Below, piece after piece: positions 1 to 8,455 of a stretch of DNA of 64,000 bases. Position numbers and translations under genes: made by a program. How positions within the stretch are numbered: position 1 is the stretch's first letter; each line of letters begins with the position of its first letter. This stretch comes from Marchantia polymorpha subsp. ruderalis (Eukaryota; Streptophyta; Marchantiopsida; Marchantiales; Marchantiaceae), in contig AP031352.1 in NCBI GenBank assembly GCA_037833965.1, forward strand, positions 10,954,501 to 11,018,500, in the 5' to 3' direction. Under the pieces are notes generated by a model. The model worked only from the letters and a program-made list of their open reading frames with translations. It did not search any database and was not told where the DNA came from.

Positions 1-286
1 CATGCACCAGCTACATTCATGGGATTGATGAACGATATCTTTCGTCCTTATCTAGATAAATCTGTTATTGTTTTTCTAGATGATATATTGGTGTATAGCA
101 AAACTTTGAGTGATCATAGAAGTTATTTACGAGAGGTACTTAAAGTTTTAGGAGACAATCAATTGTTTGCCAAAATTTCAAAATGTGAATTTGGCAAGTC
201 AGAAGTAGATTACTTGGGTCATAAAGTTATAGCTATAGGAATCCAAGTGATGAGTGAGAAGATAGATGCCATTCAGAAATGTATGC
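1..286 (+). pseudogene. Ty3/gypsy reverse transcriptase remnant (left part of the old outer element)
   Basis: This is part of the palm and connection region of a Ty3/gypsy reverse transcriptase. An open frame from about position 1 shows the catalytic F-L-D-D box near 76-87, then the usual segment ending in a YLGH motif near 213-224. The frame is cut at 286, where the young inner retrotransposon begins. The reading resumes after its target duplication at 10421 with a degraded SFLGLT motif followed by a stop. The element is therefore dead, and its 5' half lies outside the window. RT class is certain; assignment to a chromovirus rests on the chromodomain at 10.8 kb. Confidence 0.85.
282..286. 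repeat. 5-bp target-site duplication, left copy (TATGC)
   Basis: TATGC directly precedes the first TG of the left LTR and is repeated directly after the last CA of the right LTR (10421-10425). Five bases is the usual duplication made by Ty3/gypsy integrases. It shows that the inner element is one intact insertion into the older element. Confidence 0.9.
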
Positions 287-1412
287 TGTGAGCCAAACCT
301 TCCCACCCTTCAGCGTTTGTAGTCCAGGTGGGGGTTCGAGCTCCCATAATCCAACTTCGCTGAACTCAAGCCATGTACTCAAAGTGTATTCAGGACAATG
401 AGATCATAAACACTTGCTCCTTCACAGACAAATTATCCAGAACTGAAAATAATAACCTTGCTGTCTACTATTTTCGCAAGAGCATCAGACAAGCTCTTTG
501 TTACATAAAGATCTAACCCAACTCTGGGTGACTTCCTCAATACTACAGCCGCTGTGGGCTTTCCTATATACCAGTCCCACTCCCAATTCCTACTCAGAGT
601 TCAATGTCGACTTCTCAGCTCCCACCTTCAGACTCCACCAGATTTCTCTCTCGGATTCAACTCTCACTTTTCAAGTTCAAATTCAGATCCCGACTGTCAG
701 ATTTCAGTCTCAGATTTCACTTCACTCACATCTCCCACTCTCAAGTCTTCCACTCTGATCTCAGCTCCCACTCACAGATTACACTTCAATCTCAGATCCC
801 ACTCTCAGGTCTTCCACTCCCTTGCACACCACCAGCTCTCAGCTCCCAGGCCGAGCACACCACTCCCGTCTCCACACACGCACACCACCAGCTCTCGCAC
901 ACTGGTACACTACAAGCTCTCGCACACTAGGCCGAACACACCACCAGGTCTCAGCTCCCACGCCGAACTCTCCACTTCGAAGTCCAAGGCCGAGACACAC
1001 ACAGCCCGCCTGCATGCCCCACTCGCAATGATGGATAGCTGCCTGCTCCCCCTGCGCGACTACACGCCGCCGCCGCCGCCACACCTGTACATTCTACATC
1101 CTGACCACCCGATATCCGCCGGAGGGGATCTTCTTTCGCGCACCGCCGAAGGCATCCACCCGCAGAAGACGCACGACCACACCTTTGCCTATCCATAACA
1201 GTCACTCCCGACACCCATAACTCACAGACCCTAGCTCTGTTTCACAAGTTCGTGGGCTCGTTGGAACGACCAGGTCGAGATCTTTCCAACGAGACCCTAA
1301 CTGGGTCAAACCGTTATGAATTGAGAAAGTTATGACTGTTTTACCTTTAGCCAAAGGCACACCGCCGAAGGCCTGTTACCTGTTATCGCCGAAGGCGCCG
1401 GCACAATGTTCG

Positions 1413-1487
1413 CCGGTTTGATGTCTTCCGGTTTGATGTCTTCCGGTTGGATGTTTTCCGGTTGGATGTCTTCCGGTTGGATGTTGT
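1413..1487. repeat. 15-bp minisatellite, five copies, in the LTR
   Basis: The unit CCGGTTTGATGTCTT, with small changes, is repeated at 1413, 1428, 1443, 1458 and 1473. The copy in the right LTR starts at 9582. Confidence 0.9.
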
Positions 1488-1752
1488 CCTACCCTATCTG
1501 CCGCTTTCGACGCTCATAACTCAGTGACGCCTTATCCGTTTGAAGAGTTCTTGGTCTCGTTGGAACGAGCGTCGCGAGTTCTTTCCAACGAGACCCTAAT
1601 CAAGTCAAACCGTTAACAAATGAAAAAGATATGCTGAGTTTACTGTTTCGCCGATGGCCCTTGCACGATGTTCACCGGCTCGGAGATCGCCGACCCCGAG
1701 TTCGCCGAAGGCCTGCTCGTAGTTGTTGCGAAGTCGTCCGAAGCCGGAGATG

Positions 1753-1860
1753 TTCGCAGCCGGAGACCCCCGGTGCCGAAGACGTTCGCAGCCGGAGACG
1801 TTCGCAGCCGGAGACGTCCGGAGCCGAAGACGTTCGCAGCCGGAGACGTTCGCAACCGGA
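1753..1860. repeat. 16-bp minisatellite in the LTR
   Basis: The motif TTCGCAGCCGGAGACG recurs at 1753, 1785, 1801, 1833 and 1849, always at multiples of 16 bases, with divergent units between. The same array occurs in the right LTR at +8169. Confidence 0.85.
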
Positions 1861-2227
1861 CTTGCCTCAACCCTTCCCATCAGTAACTTCCGACACTCAC
1901 AACTCAGTGATTCCTCATCCGTTTGAAGAGTTCTTGGTCTCGTTGGAATGAGCGTTGCGAGCTCTTTCCAAGGAGACACTAACTGAGTCAAGGAGTCACA
2001 CATTGAAAACGTTATGAGGGTTTCACTGTTTCGCCGAAGGCCTTTCCCCGAAGGAACTTCACCGAAGGCTCTTCGCCGGAGACCCTGCCCTGAAAGCCCC
2101 GTTCCGGACCTTTGCCTACTAGCTATTACACCAACTCCTAATCTTACCAAAACTTCCAGAAAACTCCGAGCATAATTTTGCAAGAGCTTAAATCTAAAAC
2201 TTTAACTCTCACAAGGTTAAAAAGACA

Positions 2228-2251
2228 TGTGAGCACAATTTTGTGCTCACA
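2228..2251. repeat. Perfect 11-bp inverted repeat at the LTR tip
   Basis: TGTGAGCACAA at 2228-2238 and TTGTGCTCACA at 2241-2251 form a near-palindrome at the outer edge of U3 in element orientation. The same occurs at 10397-10420 in the other LTR. It holds the terminal integrase-recognition bases. Confidence 0.85.
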
Positions 2252-2308
2252 TCATTGGCGACCATCAGGGGAAGATTCCAGAATCCTAGCTCTGCAGGCT
2301 AGACAGCT

Positions 2309-3502
2309 TCAAATCCGGTACTGCTTGCATCTACTTCCCGCAGTGCGTGTGGGGAAAACTTCTCCATTCAACGTTTCCAACTGCACTGAGTTGTTTGGAA
2401 ATACCTCACGAATCAGATAAGGCCCTAACCATACTGCATCAAACTTTCCTGGGAACTCAAGCTTCCTACCATCCTGGAGCATCACCATCATACCTGGCCT
2501 CAGCGTCCTTTTCTTATGCTTCTTGTCAAAGGTGATTTTTCTCCTCCGTTGAATGGCCTCAATATGTTGAGCACTCATTCTCCTCCTCTCATCAAGCTCT
2601 TCTAATGTCGTCAGCCTATTCCTTAATGACTGACTGTTTGTAAGCCGTGACTGCACTGCAACTCGGAGTGATTCCACCTCGAATTCGATGGGGAGAGTGG
2701 CCTCCAATCCATACACTAACGAAAACGGCGTTGCCTGTGTTGTCACCTTGAAAGTTGTCCGATAAGCCCACAATGCTGCTGTCAGCTTGGTGTCCCAATC
2801 CCTTTTTGAGTCAACCACCGTTTTGCGAAGAATACTCACCAGAGTCCCATTGACTCGCTCTGTCTGACCATTGGTTTGTGGATGATATGGAGTAGTTTTT
2901 CTGTGATCTATCTCAAACCTATCTGTTAATTCTTGAAACATCTCATTCAAGAAGTGCCTGCCCCTATCGCTAACCAGAATCTTGGGACATCCAAACCTTG
3001 AAATGATGTTTTCGTACATGAATGTGGCAGCATGAGCAGCCGTATTTGTCTTCACTGCCTTCGCTTCCGCCCACTTTGTCAAGTATTCTGTCGCAACTAT
3101 GATGTAAGCCATGCCTTTTGACGAATGAGGATGAATCTCACCGATATAATCAATTCCCCATTTTTCAAAAGGTACAAGTGGCAATGAAACGTGTAGAGGC
3201 ATCTCCATTCGAAGGTCATTCCTAGCATACCTCTGACAGGCATCACAGCGCTTCACATATTCATGAGAGTCCCTAAACAACCTAGGCCAGAAGTATCCCG
3301 CTCTAAGTATTTTCTGACCTGTAAGTTGGCCCGAGAAATGTCCCCCACAAGCACTGTCGTGGCAAGCCTCTAAAATTGCGGGAACCTCCACTTCTGACAC
3401 ACATCTTCTCAGAACACCATCAGCTCCCCTTCTAAATAATCTGTGGCCAATCACTGCAAAATGTCTACTGTTGACTCTCACCTTCCTCCTTAGTCCAATC
3501 AC
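2309..3502 (-). CDS. Integrase portion of the inner element's polyprotein
   Basis: Ty3/gypsy integrase, which inserts the element's cDNA into the host genome. The reading shows an HHCC zinc-binding N-terminus (two histidines, then CDAC near 3240-3260). The DDE core follows, with Asp in GIDYIG (about 3140-3158), Asp in VSDRGRH (about 2965-2985) and Glu in QTERVNG (about 2846-2870). The C-terminal GPY-like segment (GPYLI) is near 2395-2410 and no chromodomain follows. The frame is shifted by one base from the upstream gag-RT frame and overlaps its end (3465-3502), so 3502 is only the open-frame limit and its first codon is not ATG. Either ribosomal frameshifting or a recent single-base mutation separates the two. 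Confidence 0.9.
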   Translation of the reverse strand: MIGLRRKVRVNSRHFAVIGHRLFRRGADGVLRRCVSEVEVPAILEACHDSACGGHFSGQLTGQKILRAGYFWPRLFRDSHEYVKRCDACQRYARNDLRMEMPLHVSLPLVPFEKWGIDYIGEIHPHSSKGMAYIIVATEYLTKWAEAKAVKTNTAAHAATFMYENIISRFGCPKILVSDRGRHFLNEMFQELTDRFEIDHRKTTPYHPQTNGQTERVNGTLVSILRKTVVDSKRDWDTKLTAALWAYRTTFKVTTQATPFSLVYGLEATLPIEFEVESLRVAVQSRLTNSQSLRNRLTTLEELDERRRMSAQHIEAIQRRRKITFDKKHKKRTLRPGMMVMLQDGRKLEFPGKFDAVWLGPYLIREVFPNNSVQLETLNGEVFPTRTAGSRCKQYRI

Positions 3503-6500
3503 CTGACAACTGCTGAGTTGTCAAAAACTCTACTATTCCAGCGTACCATTCTGGCTGAGCTGTTACTACAAAAAGACTATCATCTATCAACCTATCATCT
3601 AATGGACTGGTCCCTACATCCTCCGACAACCTAGATAGATGGTCGGCCTGCAAGTGCATGCGACCAGGTTTATACTCTACAGTGTAGTCAAATTCCTCCA
3701 GCAATAAAACCCACCTGGCCAATCTTCCACTAAGCTCCGCCTTGTTCACCAGATATTTGATTGCCATATGATCAACGAAGAAAACCACTAGATTGCAGAT
3801 CAGATAATGTCTAAACTTCTTGACTGAAAAAACCATGGCCAAGCACTCCCTCTCAGTAGTAGAATAGTTCCTCTCTGCTGGATTCAACTGCCTACTGGCA
3901 TAAGCGATTGGCAGGTCCTTCCCCTTCTCCCCTGTAGACTGACATAACGCACTACCCACTGCTACACTACTTGCATCACAGAAAACGTGAAAAGGCATGC
4001 TCCAGTCAGGAGGCCTCAACACCGGATAAGTACTCAACCTGGACTTCAACTCTTCAAAAGCTTCTTGACAAGCATCTGTCCACTCAAACCTGTTCTCCTT
4101 CCTCAACAGTTGAGTAATAGGCACTACAATCTTGGCAAAGTCAGGAATCAACTCTCTATACCACCCTACATGTCCCAATAACTTGGCTACACCCTTAGCA
4201 TTCGTGGGAGTTGCCAATCCTTCAATGACTGCAATCTTATCAGGATCCGGTTCTCTTCCCTTCTCACTCACGACATAACCCAAAAGAACTCCTCTCTGAA
4301 CACCTAGGAATGTCTTCTCAGGATTCAGAGCTAGCTGCATTCTTCTACATCTAATGAGAGCTTCTCTAACACACTGCAGATGCTCACCAGCACTTGACTG
4401 AGTGCTAAAATCGTCCACAAAAACTGTCATAGACTTGTATAACAGATCTGTGAAAATATACATCACTAACCTTTGGAATGTGGCAGGTGCATTGCACAAT
4501 CCGAAAGGCATAACAACCCATACAAAAGTTCCCCACGGAGTTGTGAAGGCTGTCTTATGAACATCCTGTACAGCTATGGAAATCTGATTGTAGCCAGCAT
4601 ATCCATCCATGAATGTGTACCTCGCATGACCCCCAACTTCCTCCAAAAGCAGCGTGATAAAAGGTAAAGGAAAGTGATCCTTCTCAGTACAGGCATTCAG
4701 CTTCCTATAATCCACACACACTCTAAGTTTCCCATTCTTCTTCTTGACCAAAACCATAGGAGAAACCCAATCCGTGATCTCTACAGGCTTGATGAATCCA
4801 GCTTTGAGTAATCTCTCCAATTCTGCTCGAACTAACAACTGTAACTGTGGGTTCATCCTTCTCTCCTTCTGTCTAATAGGCTTAGCTCCAGGGACCAGCG
4901 AAATCCGATGCTCCACCATTTCACGAGGTACTCCCTTCAACTCATCATACGACCAAGCAAAGGTATCACTGAATTCGTCCACCAACTCACCATACTTCTG
5001 TATCTCATCCTCTCCTAGCTTGGAACCCATCTTCATTTGCTTCAGCTCTCCTCCTCTGATGGACACCTCCACATATTTCCAGTCTTCTTCTGCCACATGA
5101 GTTTGTTCCTCCGAGCTTTGATACCAATCTGGAGGGACCTGAGGATAATCCCTGACGTCTTGGCCCACCACAATTCCGGTTGATGTAGTCCTGAAATGCA
5201 AGGGTTCCTCCAACTTCGCATTTTTCACAGTAGTCTCCTCCTCTTGAGTTCCATCAACATGCACCAAATCCACCTCAGTAATATCCAACTCGTCCAACCA
5301 TGGAGTGAGACCTCCATGTATCCACTCTTCCTCCATAAGAACCTCACATGGTTCTAGCAACAGATACTCTTCTCGCTGTGAACTGATCACCTCCTTCTCG
5401 AAAATTTTGTGATGAGAAATCATCATGGCGTCACAACCTGACTCAGGATAATCTCTCAACCACTGAGCAAACTCTCCATCCTCGCTTCTGCTGTAAAAAC
5501 TAGGACCCAAGCTACCTGATCCTACATCTAATCTATTTTTTCTGTCATTCAAATGAACCACTCCCACTAAAGTGTCATCACACTTGGCCTCGTTTTTCTC
5601 TTCTTCCTTCCCTGAAGATAACTCAGGATCCTCTCTCACCCTTCCACCTAATGACCCTATTGACACCTTGACTCTGTTATCCTGAGGACCATATGTGATT
5701 GATGGCTTCAGTCCTCCCCAATCCACAATTGCATTAGCCATTCTCAACCAAGGTCTGCCCAATAGAATGGGAAAGGTGTCCCTGTTCGAATGCATCTTAA
5801 TCACATGAAATGTGACAATGTACTCCTCACCACCAGTGGACAACCTGCAATCTTTAATCATCCCCACTGGTACAGCGAAAGTCTGATTGGCCATATTGAT
5901 AATGAAAGGTGAGGGGCCTGTCAGATTCAAACCTAACCTTCTCATGGTGTGTTCGGGTAGGATGTTCAAACCACTACCCCCATCAACTAATACATTGGGA
6001 ATCACCTTGTCTACCACTACCACCTCTATCTCCACAGGTTTGACATCCTGACTTCCTTTTTGCAAATGAACTCTAGCAGCGACTCTAGTCTTCGTCTTTC
6101 TACTCCTTCTATGCACTGGAATGCCCTCCTTCAAAGTCTTACGAGCAATGGGAGATATTTCCAGCAGCTGACCAAAAGTAATGTCTGCCTTCAGCAAACT
6201 CAGATCTGACCACAAATTGTACTTCTCCGACTCTCTCCTTCTCTGACCTCTCATGTTCTCCCACTCTGTCACAGGAATCCCAGGTCCTTCCCACTCTCGT
6301 GATTGATTGCTTTCTGAATCTTGCGTGACAGGTGGCACCTCTGCATCATGTAGAACCTCATCTCTTTTCTCCTCTGCCCTTGTAATCCTCCTTGCTCTCC
6401 TCGCCACTCTCTCAAGATCAAAGAGATGAGGAGGCTCCTCAGATGAAGTCTCCCCTTGCTCATCTTCATTTTTCTCAGTTTGCATCTTGCGATGCACAGC

Positions 6501-8210
6501 TCTGGTGGTGACAGCAAGGGCCGGAGCTTCATGCATAATCACATCATCCGAATTTTTCAACTTATAAGTAATCAGGTTAGTATGTGGAGGCCACTGATTT
6601 TGCCCTTGTTCGACTATCCCCTTACCAAGATCAGAACTACTACGTTGGACATCTCCATCATCGTTTGCAAACCTAGCATCTTGAGAGTTTGAAGAACATG
6701 GATCTGCAAAAGAGACCTGTTTTCTGTTGTCATTACGAAGTTCATCTCGTGGTTCACTCTGGATAGGAATATATCTGTTCACTGTCTGCAGTCCAACAGG
6801 TGGATTGAATGTCTGTTTGCTGTTTTCATGATCATAATACAAGTTAGGAGGTCTAAGATTGTTAGAATGCTCATTCTGCGGTCTTGCACCCCTCATATTT
6901 TCTCTCGCCTGGTAAGGACTAACAGTAGGCTGAGGCATACTAATAACTTTATCTGGCTGCCGACATTGGTCAGAGGGATGACTACCTCCACAATTACTAC
7001 ACCCATTAACCCCAACCTCAGACCAACACTGACCTGGATAGTGCCACCTACCACAAAATGCATGTAATTCTTTTCTCTCCATGTTCTGACCATCCTGACC
7101 CCTAGGAGGTCCTCTGTTCCCGTTTTGACCTTGGTAATTTGGTCCTTGGCCCCTTTGGTGTTGCACAGGTGGGCCACCTCTCATTCTGTTGTCACGGTTT
7201 GGCACCACCCTACAAAATTGCCTGGTATGTCCAGATTGACCACACTGGACACACCACATGCTTGATGAATGTCTACCTGACTCGACTGGAGGAGGAGGCC
7301 CTGGCTGTTGACTCCTGATCATCAAGGCCATCTGATCTGTAATATTTTGCATTTGCTTCATCATGGTCTCTTGAAAGCCCACTTGGCTAGCATTTAATCT
7401 TTTCTCTACATCTGCTAGGTTAGGATCTACAGTAGGGGCTGGCAATGCTAAAACAGGTGCTGGCTCTCTGGTCTGCGAAATTGACTCAATGAGAGAATAG
7501 GGAGCTTGACCCCTATGCCTACCTGAGTCTCCTTCCATTGCTCTTGGACGAATTGGGATGAACTGAGGAATGGATTCATCCTCCTTCCTCCACAATCTAT
7601 CATAGTCCTTGTCAATATTCTCTATCTCCCTGGCAGCCATCTTGGCCTCAGCAAGAGTTTGAGGGCTTCTCTCCAGCACCCCTCGGATGGTCCCAGATTT
7701 GAAAAAGCCTTGGATAAAAAATTGTCTCAGCGTATCGTCATTGAGCATTGTACCCACAAAACGCGCACAAACCAGATCAAATCTTCTAATGTAAGCTGAA
7801 ATTTCCTCTTCCCTTCCCTGTTTTAACGATGCCAAAGCTCTCAATGCAGAACCTTGCCCCACCTCAGGCCTAAACTCATTCAAGAACTCCCTTTGCATCT
7901 GATCCCATCCCCCAAAATGACCTTCAGAATGATCCCTATACCACTCATACGCCTCACCTTCCAGGGTAGTAGGAAACCAGACCAAAAAATACCCTGGATC
8001 TGTAATCAGAGAGCTGGCTAGCCTCTCAACATATCTTTCCATGTGCCTTGAAGGATCCTCATCCTTCGTCCCATAGAACTTAGGCAGATTGGGTGGTATG
8101 ACCACAGCTGCCAAGTTCTGTGGAACCTGAATAGGCAGGCCCCTTGGCCTCACGAGTGGGTCGATGGGAGGACTAGGAGGAGGTCCTGCTCTCCCTCCAT
8201 CGTTAGCCAT
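3465..8210 (-). CDS. Gag-protease-RT-RNase H polyprotein of the inner element
   Basis: Polyprotein of about 1580 residues, counted from the first ATG at 8210. The frame is open further upstream but without ATG. Domains in order are: retrotransposon gag (around 8100-7600); a CCHC knuckle CVQCGQSGHTRQFC near 7215-7255 and two cysteine-rich knuckles down to about 6970; an aspartic protease with a DGGSGLNIL site near 5965-5995; RT with an FVDD catalytic box near 4408-4425; and RNase H starting at FCDASS near 3968-3985 and ending in a DHLSRLS-type motif near 3620-3650. It stops just after RNase H, where integrase continues in another frame. No other break is visible over nearly 4.8 kb, consistent with a young copy. 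Confidence 0.93.
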   Translation of the reverse strand: MANDGGRAGPPPSPPIDPLVRPRGLPIQVPQNLAAVVIPPNLPKFYGTKDEDPSRHMERYVERLASSLITDPGYFLVWFPTTLEGEAYEWYRDHSEGHFGGWDQMQREFLNEFRPEVGQGSALRALASLKQGREEEISAYIRRFDLVCARFVGTMLNDDTLRQFFIQGFFKSGTIRGVLERSPQTLAEAKMAAREIENIDKDYDRLWRKEDESIPQFIPIRPRAMEGDSGRHRGQAPYSLIESISQTREPAPVLALPAPTVDPNLADVEKRLNASQVGFQETMMKQMQNITDQMALMIRSQQPGPPPPVESGRHSSSMWCVQCGQSGHTRQFCRVVPNRDNRMRGGPPVQHQRGQGPNYQGQNGNRGPPRGQDGQNMERKELHAFCGRWHYPGQCWSEVGVNGCSNCGGSHPSDQCRQPDKVISMPQPTVSPYQARENMRGARPQNEHSNNLRPPNLYYDHENSKQTFNPPVGLQTVNRYIPIQSEPRDELRNDNRKQVSFADPCSSNSQDARFANDDGDVQRSSSDLGKGIVEQGQNQWPPHTNLITYKLKNSDDVIMHEAPALAVTTRAVHRKMQTEKNEDEQGETSSEEPPHLFDLERVARRARRITRAEEKRDEVLHDAEVPPVTQDSESNQSREWEGPGIPVTEWENMRGQRRRESEKYNLWSDLSLLKADITFGQLLEISPIARKTLKEGIPVHRRSRKTKTRVAARVHLQKGSQDVKPVEIEVVVVDKVIPNVLVDGGSGLNILPEHTMRRLGLNLTGPSPFIINMANQTFAVPVGMIKDCRLSTGGEEYIVTFHVIKMHSNRDTFPILLGRPWLRMANAIVDWGGLKPSITYGPQDNRVKVSIGSLGGRVREDPELSSGKEEEKNEAKCDDTLVGVVHLNDRKNRLDVGSGSLGPSFYSRSEDGEFAQWLRDYPESGCDAMMISHHKIFEKEVISSQREEYLLLEPCEVLMEEEWIHGGLTPWLDELDITEVDLVHVDGTQEEETTVKNAKLEEPLHFRTTSTGIVVGQDVRDYPQVPPDWYQSSEEQTHVAEEDWKYVEVSIRGGELKQMKMGSKLGEDEIQKYGELVDEFSDTFAWSYDELKGVPREMVEHRISLVPGAKPIRQKERRMNPQLQLLVRAELERLLKAGFIKPVEITDWVSPMVLVKKKNGKLRVCVDYRKLNACTEKDHFPLPFITLLLEEVGGHARYTFMDGYAGYNQISIAVQDVHKTAFTTPWGTFVWVVMPFGLCNAPATFQRLVMYIFTDLLYKSMTVFVDDFSTQSSAGEHLQCVREALIRCRRMQLALNPEKTFLGVQRGVLLGYVVSEKGREPDPDKIAVIEGLATPTNAKGVAKLLGHVGWYRELIPDFAKIVVPITQLLRKENRFEWTDACQEAFEELKSRLSTYPVLRPPDWSMPFHVFCDASSVAVGSALCQSTGEKGKDLPIAYASRQLNPAERNYSTTERECLAMVFSVKKFRHYLICNLVVFFVDHMAIKYLVNKAELSGRLARWVLLLEEFDYTVEYKPGRMHLQADHLSRLSEDVGTSPLDDRLIDDSLFVVTAQPEWYAGIVEFLTTQQLSGDWTKEEGESQQ

Positions 8211-8431
8211 GCTGGCAGATTCCTCAACCGACTTCTCACTATCAGGTTCTACAATCTCTAAACCTTCTAACAAAGACTCACCAACACGGTCTACGTTCAG
8301 AAATATCTCAAGTTTAATTTCTTCCTCGATTTCCTTATTCTCAGGTTTCTTCCTACTGCGAACAGGTTTCTCCAGTCCTGGCTCCAGGTTGGTTTGTGCG
8401 ATCTAGTCCTATTCTGCATTTACAAGATCAG

Positions 8432-8451
8432 GCTCCCGGCAGACGCACCAT
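8432..8451 (-). other. Primer-binding site of the inner element
   Basis: Four bases inside the 5' LTR edge, the - strand reads TGGTGCGTCTGCCGGGAG. TGG pairs with a tRNA CCA end, and the rest would pair with a tRNA ending CAGACGCACCA. From memory that fits plant tRNA-Gly (UCC), which is an inference. Position and spacing are standard. Confidence 0.7.
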
Positions 8452-8455
8452 TTTA

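Larger units (their letters stand above)
1208..2035. repeat. Three divergent ~140-bp sub-repeats with hairpins inside the LTR
   Basis: Copies lie at about 1208-1345, 1508-1645 and 1888-2035. Each starts with a CATAACTCA-like motif and contains CTCGTTGGAA followed 16-17 bases later by TTCCAACGAG. The arms are at 1257-1266/1284-1293, 1556-1565/1583-1592 and 1939-1948/1966-1975, with one mismatch in the third copy. The same set recurs in the right LTR at +8169. They lie in the U3 part in element orientation, so a regulatory role is possible but not shown. Confidence 0.8.
287..2251 (-). repeat. 3' LTR of the inner element (1965 bp)
   Basis: This is the left LTR and the 3' LTR in element orientation. 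It begins TGTGAGCC and ends GCTCACA on the + strand. It is unusually long and structured: three ~140-bp sub-repeats each holding a hairpin, a 15-bp and a 16-bp minisatellite, and a perfect 11-bp inverted repeat at its right tip. Short open frames inside it have no recognisable product. Confidence 0.95.

Noticed and set aside
320..345. GGGGGTTCGAGCTCCC as a tRNA B box
   Set aside because: It does not fit the GGTTCRANTCC pattern, and no cloverleaf or acceptor stem could be formed around it.
1413..1860. CRISPR-like array
   Set aside because: Units of 15 and 16 bases have no unique spacers, lie in a plant retrotransposon LTR, and are plain minisatellites.
498..2183. Open frames of up to 214 codons in the LTR (and the same at 8667-10352)
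   Set aside because: They are low-complexity S/H/P/R-rich, lie on both strands over the repeats, and occur only because the LTR is GC-rich and repetitive; no domain seen.
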